Below, one piece after another: positions 15,829-25,054 of a stretch of 33,824 nt of DNA. Position numbers and translations under genes: made by a program. The notes beneath the pieces are model-generated. The model searched no databases. It worked only from the letters and a program-made list of their open reading frames with translations, and was not told the origin of the DNA. Within the stretch, counting starts at the first letter, position 1; each line of letters starts with the position of its first letter. Source of the DNA: a virus; IMG/VR virus record IMGVR_UViG_3300036939_000063, positions 1 to 33,824 of that record; one strand, written 5' to 3'.

Positions 15829-16881
15829 TTAAGTGGTTGTGGGGCTACCGATTCCTTCCGTTCCCAACCAGGTATTACCATCTCTATAGGTATCGTCTGT
15901 AAAGATTTTTAACCCTGAGGACAAAGAAAACGTGTATTCCTGTGAGTGAGTTTCCGATTTAAGTTGGGAGGGGGGTTCCGATTTAGATTCAGAGTAAGTC
16001 GTTGTAATCGAAAGAGAACCTGTAGCCTCGATCATACTCAAATTGTCGAGCGCAACATGCCAATCTTTAACTGTCTTAATTTCTTGCTCGTTTAAAGTAT
16101 AGCTAACTTCGAGATTGCCTGTGCCGATTTTATAGCTGTAAATCTTCACTCGTCCGAACCCTCCTTTAATGCTTAATCTCAGATTGTTATTTTCTTGGGC
16201 TGTACGGTTAATCTTGGCTGTAATCGTGTATGTTACCTGGAACCCTACCAAATAAAGAAAATTAATCGGTTTGATAGTAACGCCATAAAGATTGCCCGTA
16301 ATCTGCATCGACGGCACTTGAATTTTCAAGCCGTAATAAGTATGAGCGGGCTTTTCTTGGTCGATAATTGCCTTAGCGATTCGGGCTTCCTGCCAATAAC
16401 GGTTTGACTCCATTCTGGGCAGCGTCAGTTCAACTTGAAAGTAGTAGTCTGGGTAGTAGTCCTCTTCATAAATTGTTACTTTATCCGGCAATCCCACGCT
16501 TTTCAAATAAAGGCTCAAAACCTTGTTCAAGCCCTCTGTAGTACCGCGTTTCTGATATAGATGAACAATTTGTTTAATAAAATCCACTTTGGTTTGACTC
16601 TGCCAATCATCCCGCAGACTTAAAGCCACCCAACTAGCCAACCAAGGCAGAAATTCTGCTGGTGTTAAATCGGGGTCAAAGTAGGTATGAGTTGATTCAA
16701 TGACTGCTTCTAGTCCAGGTGGATTGCGTGAGGAACTTTCGATAATTCCAGGAGAAGTTTCAGGAGGAAAATTGGTTCCCGTTAAAATCTGCTCAAACGC
16801 CAGCAAAAAGCGAGCTATGAAGGCATCTGCCTGAAGCGTCGCTGGAAGATATTTGGTGTAATCGCTGTTATTCCCAGTCAT
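15829..16881 (-). CDS. Phage tail protein I-like baseplate component
   Basis: A 350-residue protein. The N-terminal half is gpI-like: YLPATLQADAFIARFLLAFE (8-27), FDPDLTPAEFLPWLASWVAL, and the family-typical YQKRGTTEGLNKVL. The C-terminal half is a beta-rich extension ending in a T/S-rich segment. The gpI family links the wedge proteins of the baseplate to fibres. The start has AAGGAGTG upstream, located inside the end of the preceding baseplate-J gene 7 bp away, so the two are probably translated together. The fibre gene follows after 70 bp. Confidence 0.85.
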   Translation of the reverse strand: MTGNNSDYTKYLPATLQADAFIARFLLAFEQILTGTNFPPETSPGIIESSSRNPPGLEAVIESTHTYFDPDLTPAEFLPWLASWVALSLRDDWQSQTKVDFIKQIVHLYQKRGTTEGLNKVLSLYLKSVGLPDKVTIYEEDYYPDYYFQVELTLPRMESNRYWQEARIAKAIIDQEKPAHTYYGLKIQVPSMQITGNLYGVTIKPINFLYLVGFQVTYTITAKINRTAQENNNLRLSIKGGFGRVKIYSYKIGTGNLEVSYTLNEQEIKTVKDWHVALDNLSMIEATGSLSITTTYSESKSEPPSQLKSETHSQEYTFSLSSGLKIFTDDTYRDGNTWLGTEGIGSPTTT

Positions 16882-16888
16882 TTTCCAA

Positions 16889-17794
16889 TCACTCCTTAAA
16901 GTTGAAAGTTAGCTCACCTACATGGACTAATTCGTCGTCTTGGAGGCTAATTTCACTGGTACTTTTATCTTTATCTGTTTTATCCGGTGTGGAAAGTTCC
17001 ACGTTGCTGACGTAATCAACTCCCGATACTTTATCTAACAACGCATACAATTCTGAAACATAAACGTTGCGACCAAATGGCCAACCTTTTCCATCCCAAT
17101 ACGTTTTCGATTGCAGAGGATCGAAGCAGGTTCTGATTTCTGCTTGGGCATTTGTTTGGACTGTATTGCGAACAGCACCGTCTTCTAAATATAACTGAGC
17201 GTTGATGTTAACTTTTACGTAATTGGGCTGTACGACGTGAAGGCGAGTTGTGAGGAGCTTTCGGTCGTTTAGCCAATCTTTTAACTGAGTACATAGTTGG
17301 GGAACCTGGTCTTCTTTGACCTGCTCGTTATCGGGAACTACAACCAAACTGATGTGCCCCGGAACAAATGCATATTTTTGGTCAATTTCCGTTACTTCTA
17401 AATTGCGTTGAGGGAGAACTTCTACCCGTTTAATCAAGCTAGCTTGCTCCCAATCTTTCAACACCAAATGCTCAAAATCTTCAGGAGTAACGGCTCGATA
17501 CCGTTGCCGCAATTCTAAAATTGTTTCCCTAATTGCTATATGTAAATCCTCGTCCAGCTTTTTTTCCGGTTCGTTGATCAGCTTGAGAAACGTTTCTACA
17601 TTCCGATCAGGTACTTGATTAACCCTATACAGCGTCATTTCAGTTAACCAAGCCAGCAACTCAATTAAGATAATACCTGTATCGCTAGGGTTGTGGTCAG
17701 TCCATTCAGGATATTCAATGGGAATCAGCGCCCGTGCCTGTTCTACTAATTCTGCATAGGTGCGATCGTCGAGATTGGGTAGCGAGATGGACAT
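16889..17794 (-). CDS. Baseplate J-like protein 2 (Afp12/gp6-like)
   Basis: A 301-residue baseplate wedge protein, shorter than its neighbour. It starts [20 protein letters not shown], carries the family motif [15 protein letters not shown] and [20 protein letters not shown], then the J core [14 protein letters not shown], and ends with [19 protein letters not shown]. The ATG at 17794 is chosen for its TAGGAGG site seven bases upstream; a longer frame from 17821 lacks one. It is separated from J protein 1 by a 235-bp gap carrying an 87-bp tandem repeat. Confidence 0.9.
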   Translation of the reverse strand: MSISLPNLDDRTYAELVEQARALIPIEYPEWTDHNPSDTGIILIELLAWLTEMTLYRVNQVPDRNVETFLKLINEPEKKLDEDLHIAIRETILELRQRYRAVTPEDFEHLVLKDWEQASLIKRVEVLPQRNLEVTEIDQKYAFVPGHISLVVVPDNEQVKEDQVPQLCTQLKDWLNDRKLLTTRLHVVQPNYVKVNINAQLYLEDGAVRNTVQTNAQAEIRTCFDPLQSKTYWDGKGWPFGRNVYVSELYALLDKVSGVDYVSNVELSTPDKTDKDKSTSEISLQDDELVHVGELTFNFKE

Positions 17795-17851
17795 TTCAAT
17801 CAACCTCCTATTTCTGAGCAAAACAATGTAATATCAGGTTGGATGCAAGGA

Positions 17852-18025
17852 TTTTGAATTGTAGGGGCGGGTTTAGCGATTAACCTCAAGGAACGCATCC
17901 GTAACTTATCTACAAAACCCGCCCTTACCCAGCGATGTTTTTGAATTGTAGGGGCGGGTTTAGCGATTAACCTCAAGGAACGCATCCGTAACTTATCTAC
18001 AAAACCCGCCCTTACCCAGCGATGT
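17852..18025. repeat. 87-bp tandem duplication built on a GTAGGGGCGGGTTT palindrome
   Basis: Two nearly identical units lie at about 17852-17938 and 17939-18025. Each has GTAGGGGCGGGTTT near its left end and AAACCCGCCCTTAC near its right end, so each can form a hairpin with a 13 of 14 base stem. The same 14-mer occurs at 23237-23250 and 27597-27667. It is a REP/MITE-like element inside the cluster, between the two baseplate-J genes. A 77-codon frame across it simply translates the repeat twice. Confidence 0.85.
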
Positions 18026-18029
18026 TTTT

Positions 18030-21000
18030 TCAAATTACTGCAATATTATGATTGCCAGAAAAGATGAGAAAGGGTTTTGGCGGTTCTGGTGGTTCTGGCA
18101 GTTTTGGTTCGATGTTTACAGATAAAGAACGAACATAATCTACAGAGTTAATCGCTTCAATTAAGGCATAAAAATCTGACTTGTGTGGTTCTCTGCCAAA
18201 TTCCCATCCTTGTCCCCTGACACCACCTGTTAGGGGATGGAGAAAGTTCTCCAAACGCTGAATCACAGCATTTCTAGCCGTATCGGCAACTTCTAAGGAA
18301 GTGGGAACAACCTCCGCCGTTACCGAAACTTTCAGCCATTCGGGACTGCCAACCCGGAGGATAAGTGTAGGAGAAGCGCGACCGCGGATGTAAGTTTCCA
18401 CTTGCTCAATTAGCGCCAAACTGGGGATGGGTTGGAGGGCTGAACTGCGGGGTACGATCAGGAGCTTAACCTGACCCACGTTCTGAACTTTGTTGTGTTC
18501 GTCACGAGCCTGATTTTTTGCGTCTAACCACAATCCTTCAGCGAGGGGGTCGAAGGTGCTGACTTTACCGTTGGATAATATTCGATTGGGAGCGATCGCT
18601 TTTACTCTCGCCACATCAGGTGATGCCTCATAAGCCAAATCCTCAAAGTCTTGAACCGTCACCGCTCTACCCCGGTGTCGCAGCACCTTTGGCCCCCGTT
18701 CCTTGACGCGCTCCATAGGTTCTAAGTCTGCCCCACCCCCAGCAGCTTCCAGGTTGGTGACGCTATCAATGTAGGGCACCGTGGTTTTCAATTGAGTGAC
18801 TGTTTTAGCCCCTTGATTCCCCTGTTCACCACCGCCGATCTGATACAGGGACATGCGAATATTATTACGACCGATGGGCGGTACCATTCCATGTTGCCCG
18901 TCGCCAAATAGCACTTCACCCGTCATGCGATTAATTGTATAGTGGCGATCGCGCAGCCCAGAACTATAGAAATCTGGTACCTCATGCCAGCACACCCAAA
19001 CGGCTTCAGGATGCCCAGCCTCATCTCGCAGGATGGTAACTGCATCAGCCCCCTCTAGCTGTTCAATGGCAGACTGTTCAGCAGGCGAAGGTACTTCCTG
19101 TTCCTTCACCTCAAGCCGCTGACCTAACAATACAGGTGAATTGGTCGTGCGGAAGGTTTGGTTGGGGTTACCATTACTAGAACCGAGATTCTCGTTTTCA
19201 ATCGTCGTTGTCTGACTTGCCCAAGTCGTGTTGGTTAGTAAACGTCGCAGGCGTGGCACTACCCGGAATTCTCCACTTTCCTTGCATACCCGCAACCAGT
19301 AGAGGGACTTGCCAAATTCAGTGCGAGTAGTAAAATCAGGCGGGCCAATAAACCGAATCATACCCCGTTCGGCAAAGGCACTGGTTTCATCCTGGACACC
19401 CAGACGCTTCCAACCAGAAGGGCTGGCATATTCCCAGACTAGGCGTAGAGGTTGAGCGGTACTTGTAGAGATTGTTTCCCCATCTGCTACTTTTACTTCA
19501 TCAGATTTCGGGGGTTCTACTTGGGCATAGAGGGCGACTGCTTGATTGGGGAAAGGTTGGTCAAACCCCAGATATAAAGTTGGCTTGCTGTCTGCTGTAG
19601 CGGTGAAGGGCTCGAAGGAGCGAATAACTTGGGTGCCTTTGGCGTAAGCTTGAGCCAGTGGTGTTTTCAGCGTGACTGTTTTGGTGTTGAGAGCGATCGC
19701 TTCGATCTCGTATTGCTGATTGCCTGGGTTGATCGAGAGGCGATTGCCAACTGCCCAGCCGGTAATGCTGTCAACCTTGAGTTGATTCTGTCCGATGGCT
19801 GCATCTTGAGTGATTGTGGTGAGGCGATCGAGGTAAGTTAAATCATTGTAAGTGCGGCAAGCCGATAGAGAAGACTCCGTTGAAGTGTACTCATAGCTTA
19901 ATCTCAGCGATCGCACTGATGGTGGACTGAAGTTTGAGTCTGACAGAAGCAGTACACTGGTGCCTATTTGTGGATTGGACTCTATCTTTTCGAGGATAAA
20001 TGTATTGGCATTTGGAATGCTAACAATCTGGCAGTCTTCCTGGCTGTTGGTGCCCGCCCCTATCCGAATGCGATCGCTAGCCATGAAACCTCTGGCGCTA
20101 TTGACTTTTAGCGAGAGTGGAGATGCGTTTGAATTATAATCCTCAGTGACTGTGGTAAAGCCCGTCATCTGACCATAGGCCGCTTCAATACCGTAGCTAC
20201 CCTTATTCGTAATCCGGGCACGAATCCAGTAATTGGTTTCCCCGTTCACTGTGGTTGGAGCAATTGACGCAGGTAGAGTCAACTCTAACGGTTGCTCTGC
20301 TGTGTTGCTGCCGGTAAAGTTAGCGGCTGAAGGGGCGTTGGCACTGGATGAACCTGTGGTGAGAAACTGCCAGTCATGACCGTCCCATGCTTCCCAGGTA
20401 ACCTCCACACCCCCATCTGTTTTGAAGTTTAGACCTGTACTTAATGTCACCACCACTTTGACTTTGGCACCGGGTCTAGCAAACGCCTCTTTACTGGCAA
20501 TATAAAGCGTGTCATTAAAGCGCGGTTGTTCGCCGAAGGGATAGAAATCCTTACTCAGCTCGATGGGATTTGTGTTGAAAAAGCATAGGTCGGGTGCTAT
20601 TTGTTCAGTGCGATTGATTTCTACCTTAGCGGCAATCTGGTCAATGGTTGGTAATGAAGCCAGCGACTGGATCGACCCATGATTAAGTTGGGCACGCAGC
20701 CATCTCGCCTCTATGCCGTCGAGCGCTCGGGGTGCAGGAATTGGTAGATTGGCGATTGTGACTTCCCAGAAATTTGGGCTCCAGGAAGAAGTTAATAACT
20801 CTTGCCAGGTAGCGCCATCCCAGTACGACCAAGTGATGGGCAACCCTGCCAGCACAGCTGCCTGACGCGAGTTAATCGTCAGAGTTACTCTCTTTGGTTC
20901 CGGTAGGGTGAACAACTCATCGCAGGCGAGGTAGAGAGAATGTTCGATGGGCACTTCAGCGATGAAAACCGAGAAGGCAGCATCCTCAATGCCTGTGGCT

Positions 21001-21635
21001 TTCTGAGTATAGTCGCTGTAGCAATCTGTTTCAGGCTGACGCACAAACACGGCTTGCAATTGTGCTGTGGTAACCACCAAGTCGTGCTCAGTCTCGAAAA
21101 CAACCTCGTTTTCCTCACCCGCTGTCGCAGAAGCAGCCACTTGGGTACGGGCAGGAACCAACGCATCGACTTTAGCACCCGTCGCCAGTGAGAAGGTAAG
21201 AGGCACCCGCGCTGGCTGGGGTGGTAGAATTTGGGTGCCAATTAGATCCAGGAAAGCCAGGAAGTTTTTTTCCGGGACTTGATTGAGGCGATCGCTCACC
21301 AAAGCTGCCATGCGCCCAAAGATGCGAATGAGTGCTAAACCTGCGTCGGGTTTGTCAGCTTTACACCAACCTTTGCTGTTGACTTTAACTTGTTTTAAAC
21401 TCTCGATTTTGAGAAGCGCATCTGCTATTTTTTGATCGATTAACGTACCTGCTGCCGCGATTATCTTGCCTTCAGCATCTTTGATGTCCTCGGCAATTGT
21501 GCGATCGAGCAACTCTTCAAGTTTGTTTGCGACAACATCGCTAGAGTCTTGAACGGTAAAGTGTTGCCCTAATTTCACCGTTTGTGCAACGATGTCATCA
21601 TAAGTGCGGTTGTCAATCTTCGGCGGCAGCAACAT
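18030..21635 (-). CDS. Baseplate J-like protein 1 (Afp11/gp6-like), with beta insertions
   Basis: A 1201-residue baseplate wedge protein. The N-terminus (MLLPPKIDNRTYDDIVAQTV) and DRLNQVPEKNFLAFLDLIG match eCIS Afp11. The C-terminal J domain has RAVTVQDFEDLAYEASPDVA and GWEFGREPHKSDFYALIEAI. Unusual are two related beta-rich segments: about residues 500-560 (SLKVNSARGFMASDRIRIGA, then ILEKI and GTSVLLL) and about 612-672 (QLKVDSITGWAVGNRLSINP, then TVTLKTPLAQAYAKGTQV). They look like tandem small domains inserted between J modules. The Afp11 family forms the large wedge layer and in cyanobacterial systems can carry extensions. It starts 5 bp after gp25. Confidence 0.9.
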   Translation of the reverse strand: MLLPPKIDNRTYDDIVAQTVKLGQHFTVQDSSDVVANKLEELLDRTIAEDIKDAEGKIIAAAGTLIDQKIADALLKIESLKQVKVNSKGWCKADKPDAGLALIRIFGRMAALVSDRLNQVPEKNFLAFLDLIGTQILPPQPARVPLTFSLATGAKVDALVPARTQVAASATAGEENEVVFETEHDLVVTTAQLQAVFVRQPETDCYSDYTQKATGIEDAAFSVFIAEVPIEHSLYLACDELFTLPEPKRVTLTINSRQAAVLAGLPITWSYWDGATWQELLTSSWSPNFWEVTIANLPIPAPRALDGIEARWLRAQLNHGSIQSLASLPTIDQIAAKVEINRTEQIAPDLCFFNTNPIELSKDFYPFGEQPRFNDTLYIASKEAFARPGAKVKVVVTLSTGLNFKTDGGVEVTWEAWDGHDWQFLTTGSSSANAPSAANFTGSNTAEQPLELTLPASIAPTTVNGETNYWIRARITNKGSYGIEAAYGQMTGFTTVTEDYNSNASPLSLKVNSARGFMASDRIRIGAGTNSQEDCQIVSIPNANTFILEKIESNPQIGTSVLLLSDSNFSPPSVRSLRLSYEYTSTESSLSACRTYNDLTYLDRLTTITQDAAIGQNQLKVDSITGWAVGNRLSINPGNQQYEIEAIALNTKTVTLKTPLAQAYAKGTQVIRSFEPFTATADSKPTLYLGFDQPFPNQAVALYAQVEPPKSDEVKVADGETISTSTAQPLRLVWEYASPSGWKRLGVQDETSAFAERGMIRFIGPPDFTTRTEFGKSLYWLRVCKESGEFRVVPRLRRLLTNTTWASQTTTIENENLGSSNGNPNQTFRTTNSPVLLGQRLEVKEQEVPSPAEQSAIEQLEGADAVTILRDEAGHPEAVWVCWHEVPDFYSSGLRDRHYTINRMTGEVLFGDGQHGMVPPIGRNNIRMSLYQIGGGEQGNQGAKTVTQLKTTVPYIDSVTNLEAAGGGADLEPMERVKERGPKVLRHRGRAVTVQDFEDLAYEASPDVARVKAIAPNRILSNGKVSTFDPLAEGLWLDAKNQARDEHNKVQNVGQVKLLIVPRSSALQPIPSLALIEQVETYIRGRASPTLILRVGSPEWLKVSVTAEVVPTSLEVADTARNAVIQRLENFLHPLTGGVRGQGWEFGREPHKSDFYALIEAINSVDYVRSLSVNIEPKLPEPPEPPKPFLIFSGNHNIAVI

Positions 21636-21640
21636 AGCAG

Positions 21641-22027
21641 TTACCCTAAGTAAAACGGATAAACCAAATTGAACCGATTATTCGTCATTCTCACTTGGTA
21701 GTTAATCTGAATCAGCAGTTGGTTGGGGTGATTTGGAGCAGTTTGAACGTCCACATTCAGTACATCAATACGCGGCTCCCATTCAATCAAAGCTTCACTA
21801 ACTTCACTAACAATTTCCCCGATTGTTGCCGCACTATTACTCGCAAACACTAAGTCATGAATGCCGCAACCAAAATCCGGGCGCATGAGTCGCTCTCCCC
21901 TAGCTGTACTGAGGATTGTCCAAATTGATTGGCGCACGCAATCTTCATATTTCGCCATAACAACTTGGCCATTCTTGTCTAATTCCACTGGGGATGTCCA
22001 TCCTACACCCAGAAAATCACCACTCAT
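21641..22027 (-). CDS. gp25-like baseplate wedge protein (Afp9)
   Basis: A 128-residue protein of the gp25/gpW lysozyme-like family that forms the baseplate wedge and nucleates the sheath. The motif RGERLMRPDFGCGIHDLVF matches the conserved Rx(2-3)RPxFG core, and the C-terminal beta strands (VDVQTAPNHPNQLLIQINY) are typical. AAAGGAGG precedes the ATG. Close spacing on both sides (11 bp to the PAAR gene, 5 bp to J) supports co-transcription. Confidence 0.92.
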   Translation of the reverse strand: MSGDFLGVGWTSPVELDKNGQVVMAKYEDCVRQSIWTILSTARGERLMRPDFGCGIHDLVFASNSAATIGEIVSEVSEALIEWEPRIDVLNVDVQTAPNHPNQLLIQINYQVRMTNNRFNLVYPFYLG

Positions 22028-22038
22028 AAAAACCTCCT

Positions 22039-22461
22039 TTACCCCCCAATAAACACCTGTGCTGGCGCACCCGGACCCGGTGCTACTACACCGTGAGGCG
22101 GTGGAGCTTCGCTACAAGTTTTCACTGGATCTCCAATACGAGCTACAGGTTTTCCCTCAATTTTCACCGAGGAACTCCCTTCAAGAATTTCTGCTTGATT
22201 GTTGGGAGGTTTGACATATCCTAATGGTGCAGTTCCAGGTGGCGGTAAAGGTGGGTGAGCATTGGCTTGTCCTTGACTTCCTTTCAATGCCACAAACTTG
22301 CCACCAATTTTCACTTTGGTGCTGAGGTTTTGCTCTAATGTTGCAGCAAAGGGATGCGGTAATGGTGCGACAACTGGGGGTGAGCTAGGTGGTTGACCCT
22401 TGACTTGATGAATACAAGATGTCGTCACTAAATCTCCTTGCCTTGCGACTGGTTTAGTCAT
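22039..22461 (-). CDS. PAAR-like spike-tip protein (Afp10)
   Basis: A 140-residue proline-rich protein. It begins MTKPVARQGDLVTT and has a second VARIGDPVKTCSEAPPPHG, as in PAAR-repeat proteins that cap the beta-helical spike. H and C residues near the start and in the last third could bind the tip metal ion. It may also attach effectors. AGGAGAAAAATT lies before the ATG. The gene directly follows the spike gene by 10 bp. Confidence 0.87.
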   Translation of the reverse strand: MTKPVARQGDLVTTSCIHQVKGQPPSSPPVVAPLPHPFAATLEQNLSTKVKIGGKFVALKGSQGQANAHPPLPPPGTAPLGYVKPPNNQAEILEGSSSVKIEGKPVARIGDPVKTCSEAPPPHGVVAPGPGAPAQVFIGG

Positions 22462-22471
22462 AATTTTTCTC

Positions 22472-23119
22472 CTAATTAATATTCACCATGTTGCCCTTAA
22501 TATTCAGTTGCGATTCGGATTGCAAGTCCATGTTTTTGCTGGCTTTTATTTTTATCTCTGCTTTTGAATCAATCTCAATACTCTGACCACTGAGTTTGAG
22601 TTTGCCGTTTTTAGATTGAATTTCTATGTTGGCGTCAGCAGTGATCGCAATGCTATTCTCTTTGGTACTAACGACAATGCTATTCTTGCCAGATTTATCA
22701 ATTATCTCAATTTTTTCCTCTCCCTTAGTATCATCTAATCGAATAATATGACCGCTACGAGATTTAAGGATTCGTTTATTATTCTTCCCATCACTATTTG
22801 TATCGGGTGGCTTATCTTTCCCATTCCAAAGCGCTCCCAAAATGTAAGGAAATTCAATCATGCCATGCTCAAATGCCACCAGAACTTCATCCCCAACCTC
22901 TGGCAAAAAGTAAATACCATAGTCTTTGCCAGCCATTGGAGTTAGCACCCTCGCCCAAAAGCTTTCATCTGTATCTGAAAGCCACGGAAACTTTACCTTA
23001 ATTCGCCCCAATCCTTCTTCATCTTTGTTATTGGTCACTTCAGCGATCGCTACACCATAAAAACGGCCTTCTCTATCAGGTTCATTCAACGCATTAGACA
23101 GTAAATTTATCCCAAGCAT
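22472..23119 (-). CDS. Baseplate spike protein (gpV/VgrG-C, Afp8-associated)
   Basis: A 215-residue spike. Residues 17-106 form the OB fold of phage gpV/gp5 (GRFYGVAIAEVTNN, GLGRIKVKFPWL, ARVLTPMAGKDYGIYFLPEV, GDEVLVAFEHG). Residues 120-215 are short alternating strands (IEIQSKNGKLKLSG, IEIDSKAEIKIKAS) that build a trimeric beta-helix needle. It assembles on the hub and is capped by the PAAR protein. An AGGAG site precedes the ATG. Confidence 0.93.
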   Translation of the reverse strand: MLGINLLSNALNEPDREGRFYGVAIAEVTNNKDEEGLGRIKVKFPWLSDTDESFWARVLTPMAGKDYGIYFLPEVGDEVLVAFEHGMIEFPYILGALWNGKDKPPDTNSDGKNNKRILKSRSGHIIRLDDTKGEEKIEIIDKSGKNSIVVSTKENSIAITADANIEIQSKNGKLKLSGQSIEIDSKAEIKIKASKNMDLQSESQLNIKGNMVNIN

Positions 23120-23152
23120 ATCGCTACACTCCTAACTGAAAATGATGAATTA

Positions 23153-23250
23153 CTAAGCAGGTGGGTGGAGATAAATCCAACATAAACAGGGCTGTTGTTG
23201 AATATGAAAAACTGGTTCTTGTCAAGCCTTATCACTAAACCCGCCCCTAC
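23153..23250. repeat. REP-like element, half copy, overlapping the end of the Afp8-like gene
   Basis: Starts with CTAAGCAGGTGGGTG, the same left end as the longer element at 27544-27740, and ends with AAACCCGCCCCTAC (23237-23250). The TAG stop of the Afp8-like gene at 23247-23249 lies inside this 14-mer, so the element appears to have supplied or replaced the gene's stop codon. Confidence 0.6.
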
Positions 23251-24320
23251 AAATTTGTCGCATCTCTTTTAACTGTAAACTGAGTTTGATAGCCGCCTTC
23301 TCGTGCATAGGTATGAGTCGCTGCTGTGACGTAATAAAGCCCGCTAAAGCGCTTCCCGATGTTAGCAATTTCAATCACTATACCTGCACGTAATTCTGGG
23401 TGACCCAAACAAGTTCCTTCACCTATAATGTAGGTTAGTGCCATTTCATTAAATTGTCCTACAGCAATTTGCTTTGCTTCTTCTTGGCTATAGACAGGTT
23501 GAGTCACGATCGCTTGACTCACTCGACCAAATTCTCGGATTACTGCGATCGAACCACTAGTCTTACCCATTGAGCTTTTTTGATTGTCAGCGATCGCTTG
23601 GTCGATAATCGGCTTTTTCTGTTTAAAATCCCAAGCACGAATTTGGACTTTTCCAGCTTGGGCGATCGTACTCAGTCGCGGTAAAAATTCCAATAAATCG
23701 TCTGGATAGTTTAATGTTAACACTTTTGCTTTGTTGTTTTGTTTAGGCCGAAAGTGAAGTGTCTTATTTACCAAAATCACTTCATATCCAATCCGCTTGG
23801 CTCTATCTTGAATAAACTCTAGATCGGTTTGATTATGTTGCAAAACATAGTCCAATTTCACTTTCGTATCGTCTACTTGAACGGCAATTCCTAAATCTCT
23901 AGCAATTTGCTCAACAATATTGCTATCTTTCATTTGCCGAAACGAGCGCGTTTTACGTCCCCGCGACAGTCGATGCCCCAAATCATACCCGCGCACAACA
24001 AGCGTTGGAACAGATTCTTGAGAAAACTCCGGTTCTAATCCGATAATTTCTCCTACGATTAGCGTTTTCAAACTATTGGCATACCCCAATTGAATCTCAA
24101 CTTGATTGCCAATATCAAATAGGTCGCTATCTATCCAAGTTACTTGATTTTTCGCCACGTTCCAGGCAATAATCTGGAAGCTAAACATTCCGAGTGCTTC
24201 TAAATCTTCAGAAACTTCGAGTTTTTGGATAGCAAACTTAGCGGGTAAAGCCAAAAGTTGGCTGTTAACTAGAATATTCAGTTTAGGAGTGAGTTTTTGG
24301 GTACCCTTGGGTTCAGACAT
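23247..24320 (-). CDS. Afp8-like baseplate hub (phage late control D / gp27-like)
   Basis: A 357-residue protein of the gpD/VgrG N-terminal type that forms the hub between tube and spike. Typical regions are LEVSEDLEALGMFSFQIIAW-like residues near 30-45, GEIIGLEPEFSQE, VVRGYDLGHRLSRGRKTRSF (about 115-135), LQHNQTDLEFIQDRAKRIGY and GLYYVTAATHTYAREGGYQT. The ATG at 24320 is chosen because AAAGGAGGTGAT lies at ideal distance before it; the frame extends slightly upstream to a GTG. Its stop codon lies inside a REP-like repeat. Confidence 0.9.
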   Translation of the reverse strand: MSEPKGTQKLTPKLNILVNSQLLALPAKFAIQKLEVSEDLEALGMFSFQIIAWNVAKNQVTWIDSDLFDIGNQVEIQLGYANSLKTLIVGEIIGLEPEFSQESVPTLVVRGYDLGHRLSRGRKTRSFRQMKDSNIVEQIARDLGIAVQVDDTKVKLDYVLQHNQTDLEFIQDRAKRIGYEVILVNKTLHFRPKQNNKAKVLTLNYPDDLLEFLPRLSTIAQAGKVQIRAWDFKQKKPIIDQAIADNQKSSMGKTSGSIAVIREFGRVSQAIVTQPVYSQEEAKQIAVGQFNEMALTYIIGEGTCLGHPELRAGIVIEIANIGKRFSGLYYVTAATHTYAREGGYQTQFTVKRDATNL

Positions 24321-24337
24321 TGAAGAAATCACCTCCT

Positions 24338-25054
24338 TTAAGTCGTACTATTGGGTGGCAATGGGGGAACTGTTAACTGTTGTCCGGGAGTCAAATTGCG
24401 CGGGTTATCAAGCTTGTTAGCTGCGGCAATTACCCGCCACAGACTCGGGTCGTTATATTCTTCAGCCGCAATACTGCTTAACGTTTCCCCACGTCTAACA
24501 ATGCGAATGGGATCGTCAATAGGATTGAGCTTCTTCTGTTTCGTTTCTGGAGGTTCCCACTCTTCAAACGAGCAGTTTAAAGTTGCGCGTACAGGCGTTC
24601 CATCTGCCAGAAACCGAGTATAGCTTTTGGTTAACTGTTTGAGAACGCCTTGAAGTAAAACTGTATTCGTTCCCCAGACTAATTTACAAATAGGCGGTCG
24701 GTTCCCGAGAGCGCCTATTTTTTCTGTGAGGTTGTAAATTTGTTTAGTATAGTTACGAACATCTTTAATGGGAGTGATATCTGGCAGTAATGATAGGCTG
24801 GGGATTGGAAGGGTAAACAGACCCAAATCGCTAGAGTTTACTCCTACTAAGCTAGTATCAAAAAATAATTCAACACTTAAAGTTGCTGGTTGATCGGCTG
24901 CCTCCAAAGTGCCACCAAAACCTTGTGTCCACCCGACCTTACTAATTTCAATTCGATTGGGGTTGAAAAGTACCTCGATTGGATTTAGATTAAAGAAAGG
25001 CTTACCATTAATTGATTTTTCTTCAACTAATATTCTCAATTTTTCTAATTTCAT
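24338..25054 (-). CDS. LysM-containing baseplate protein (Afp7-like, gp53 role)
   Basis: A 238-residue protein. Residues 1-180 contain the Afp7-type domain (VLFNPNRIEISKVGW, LSVELFFDTSLVG, CKLVWGTNTVLLQGVLKQL, CSFEEWEPPE). Residues about 184-232 are a LysM domain (IVRRGETLSSIAAEEYNDPS, NLTPGQQLTVPPLP). In phages and eCIS this protein joins the hub to the wedges and inner tube. It overlaps the preceding gene by ATGA (25051-25054), showing translational coupling. Confidence 0.9.
   Translation of the reverse strand: MKLEKLRILVEEKSINGKPFFNLNPIEVLFNPNRIEISKVGWTQGFGGTLEAADQPATLSVELFFDTSLVGVNSSDLGLFTLPIPSLSLLPDITPIKDVRNYTKQIYNLTEKIGALGNRPPICKLVWGTNTVLLQGVLKQLTKSYTRFLADGTPVRATLNCSFEEWEPPETKQKKLNPIDDPIRIVRRGETLSSIAAEEYNDPSLWRVIAAANKLDNPRNLTPGQQLTVPPLPPNSTT

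Noticed and set aside
17800-18033. 77-codon minus-strand frame directly after baseplate J protein 1
   Set aside because: It starts with TTG and its protein is the 87-bp tandem repeat translated twice; no independent coding signal.
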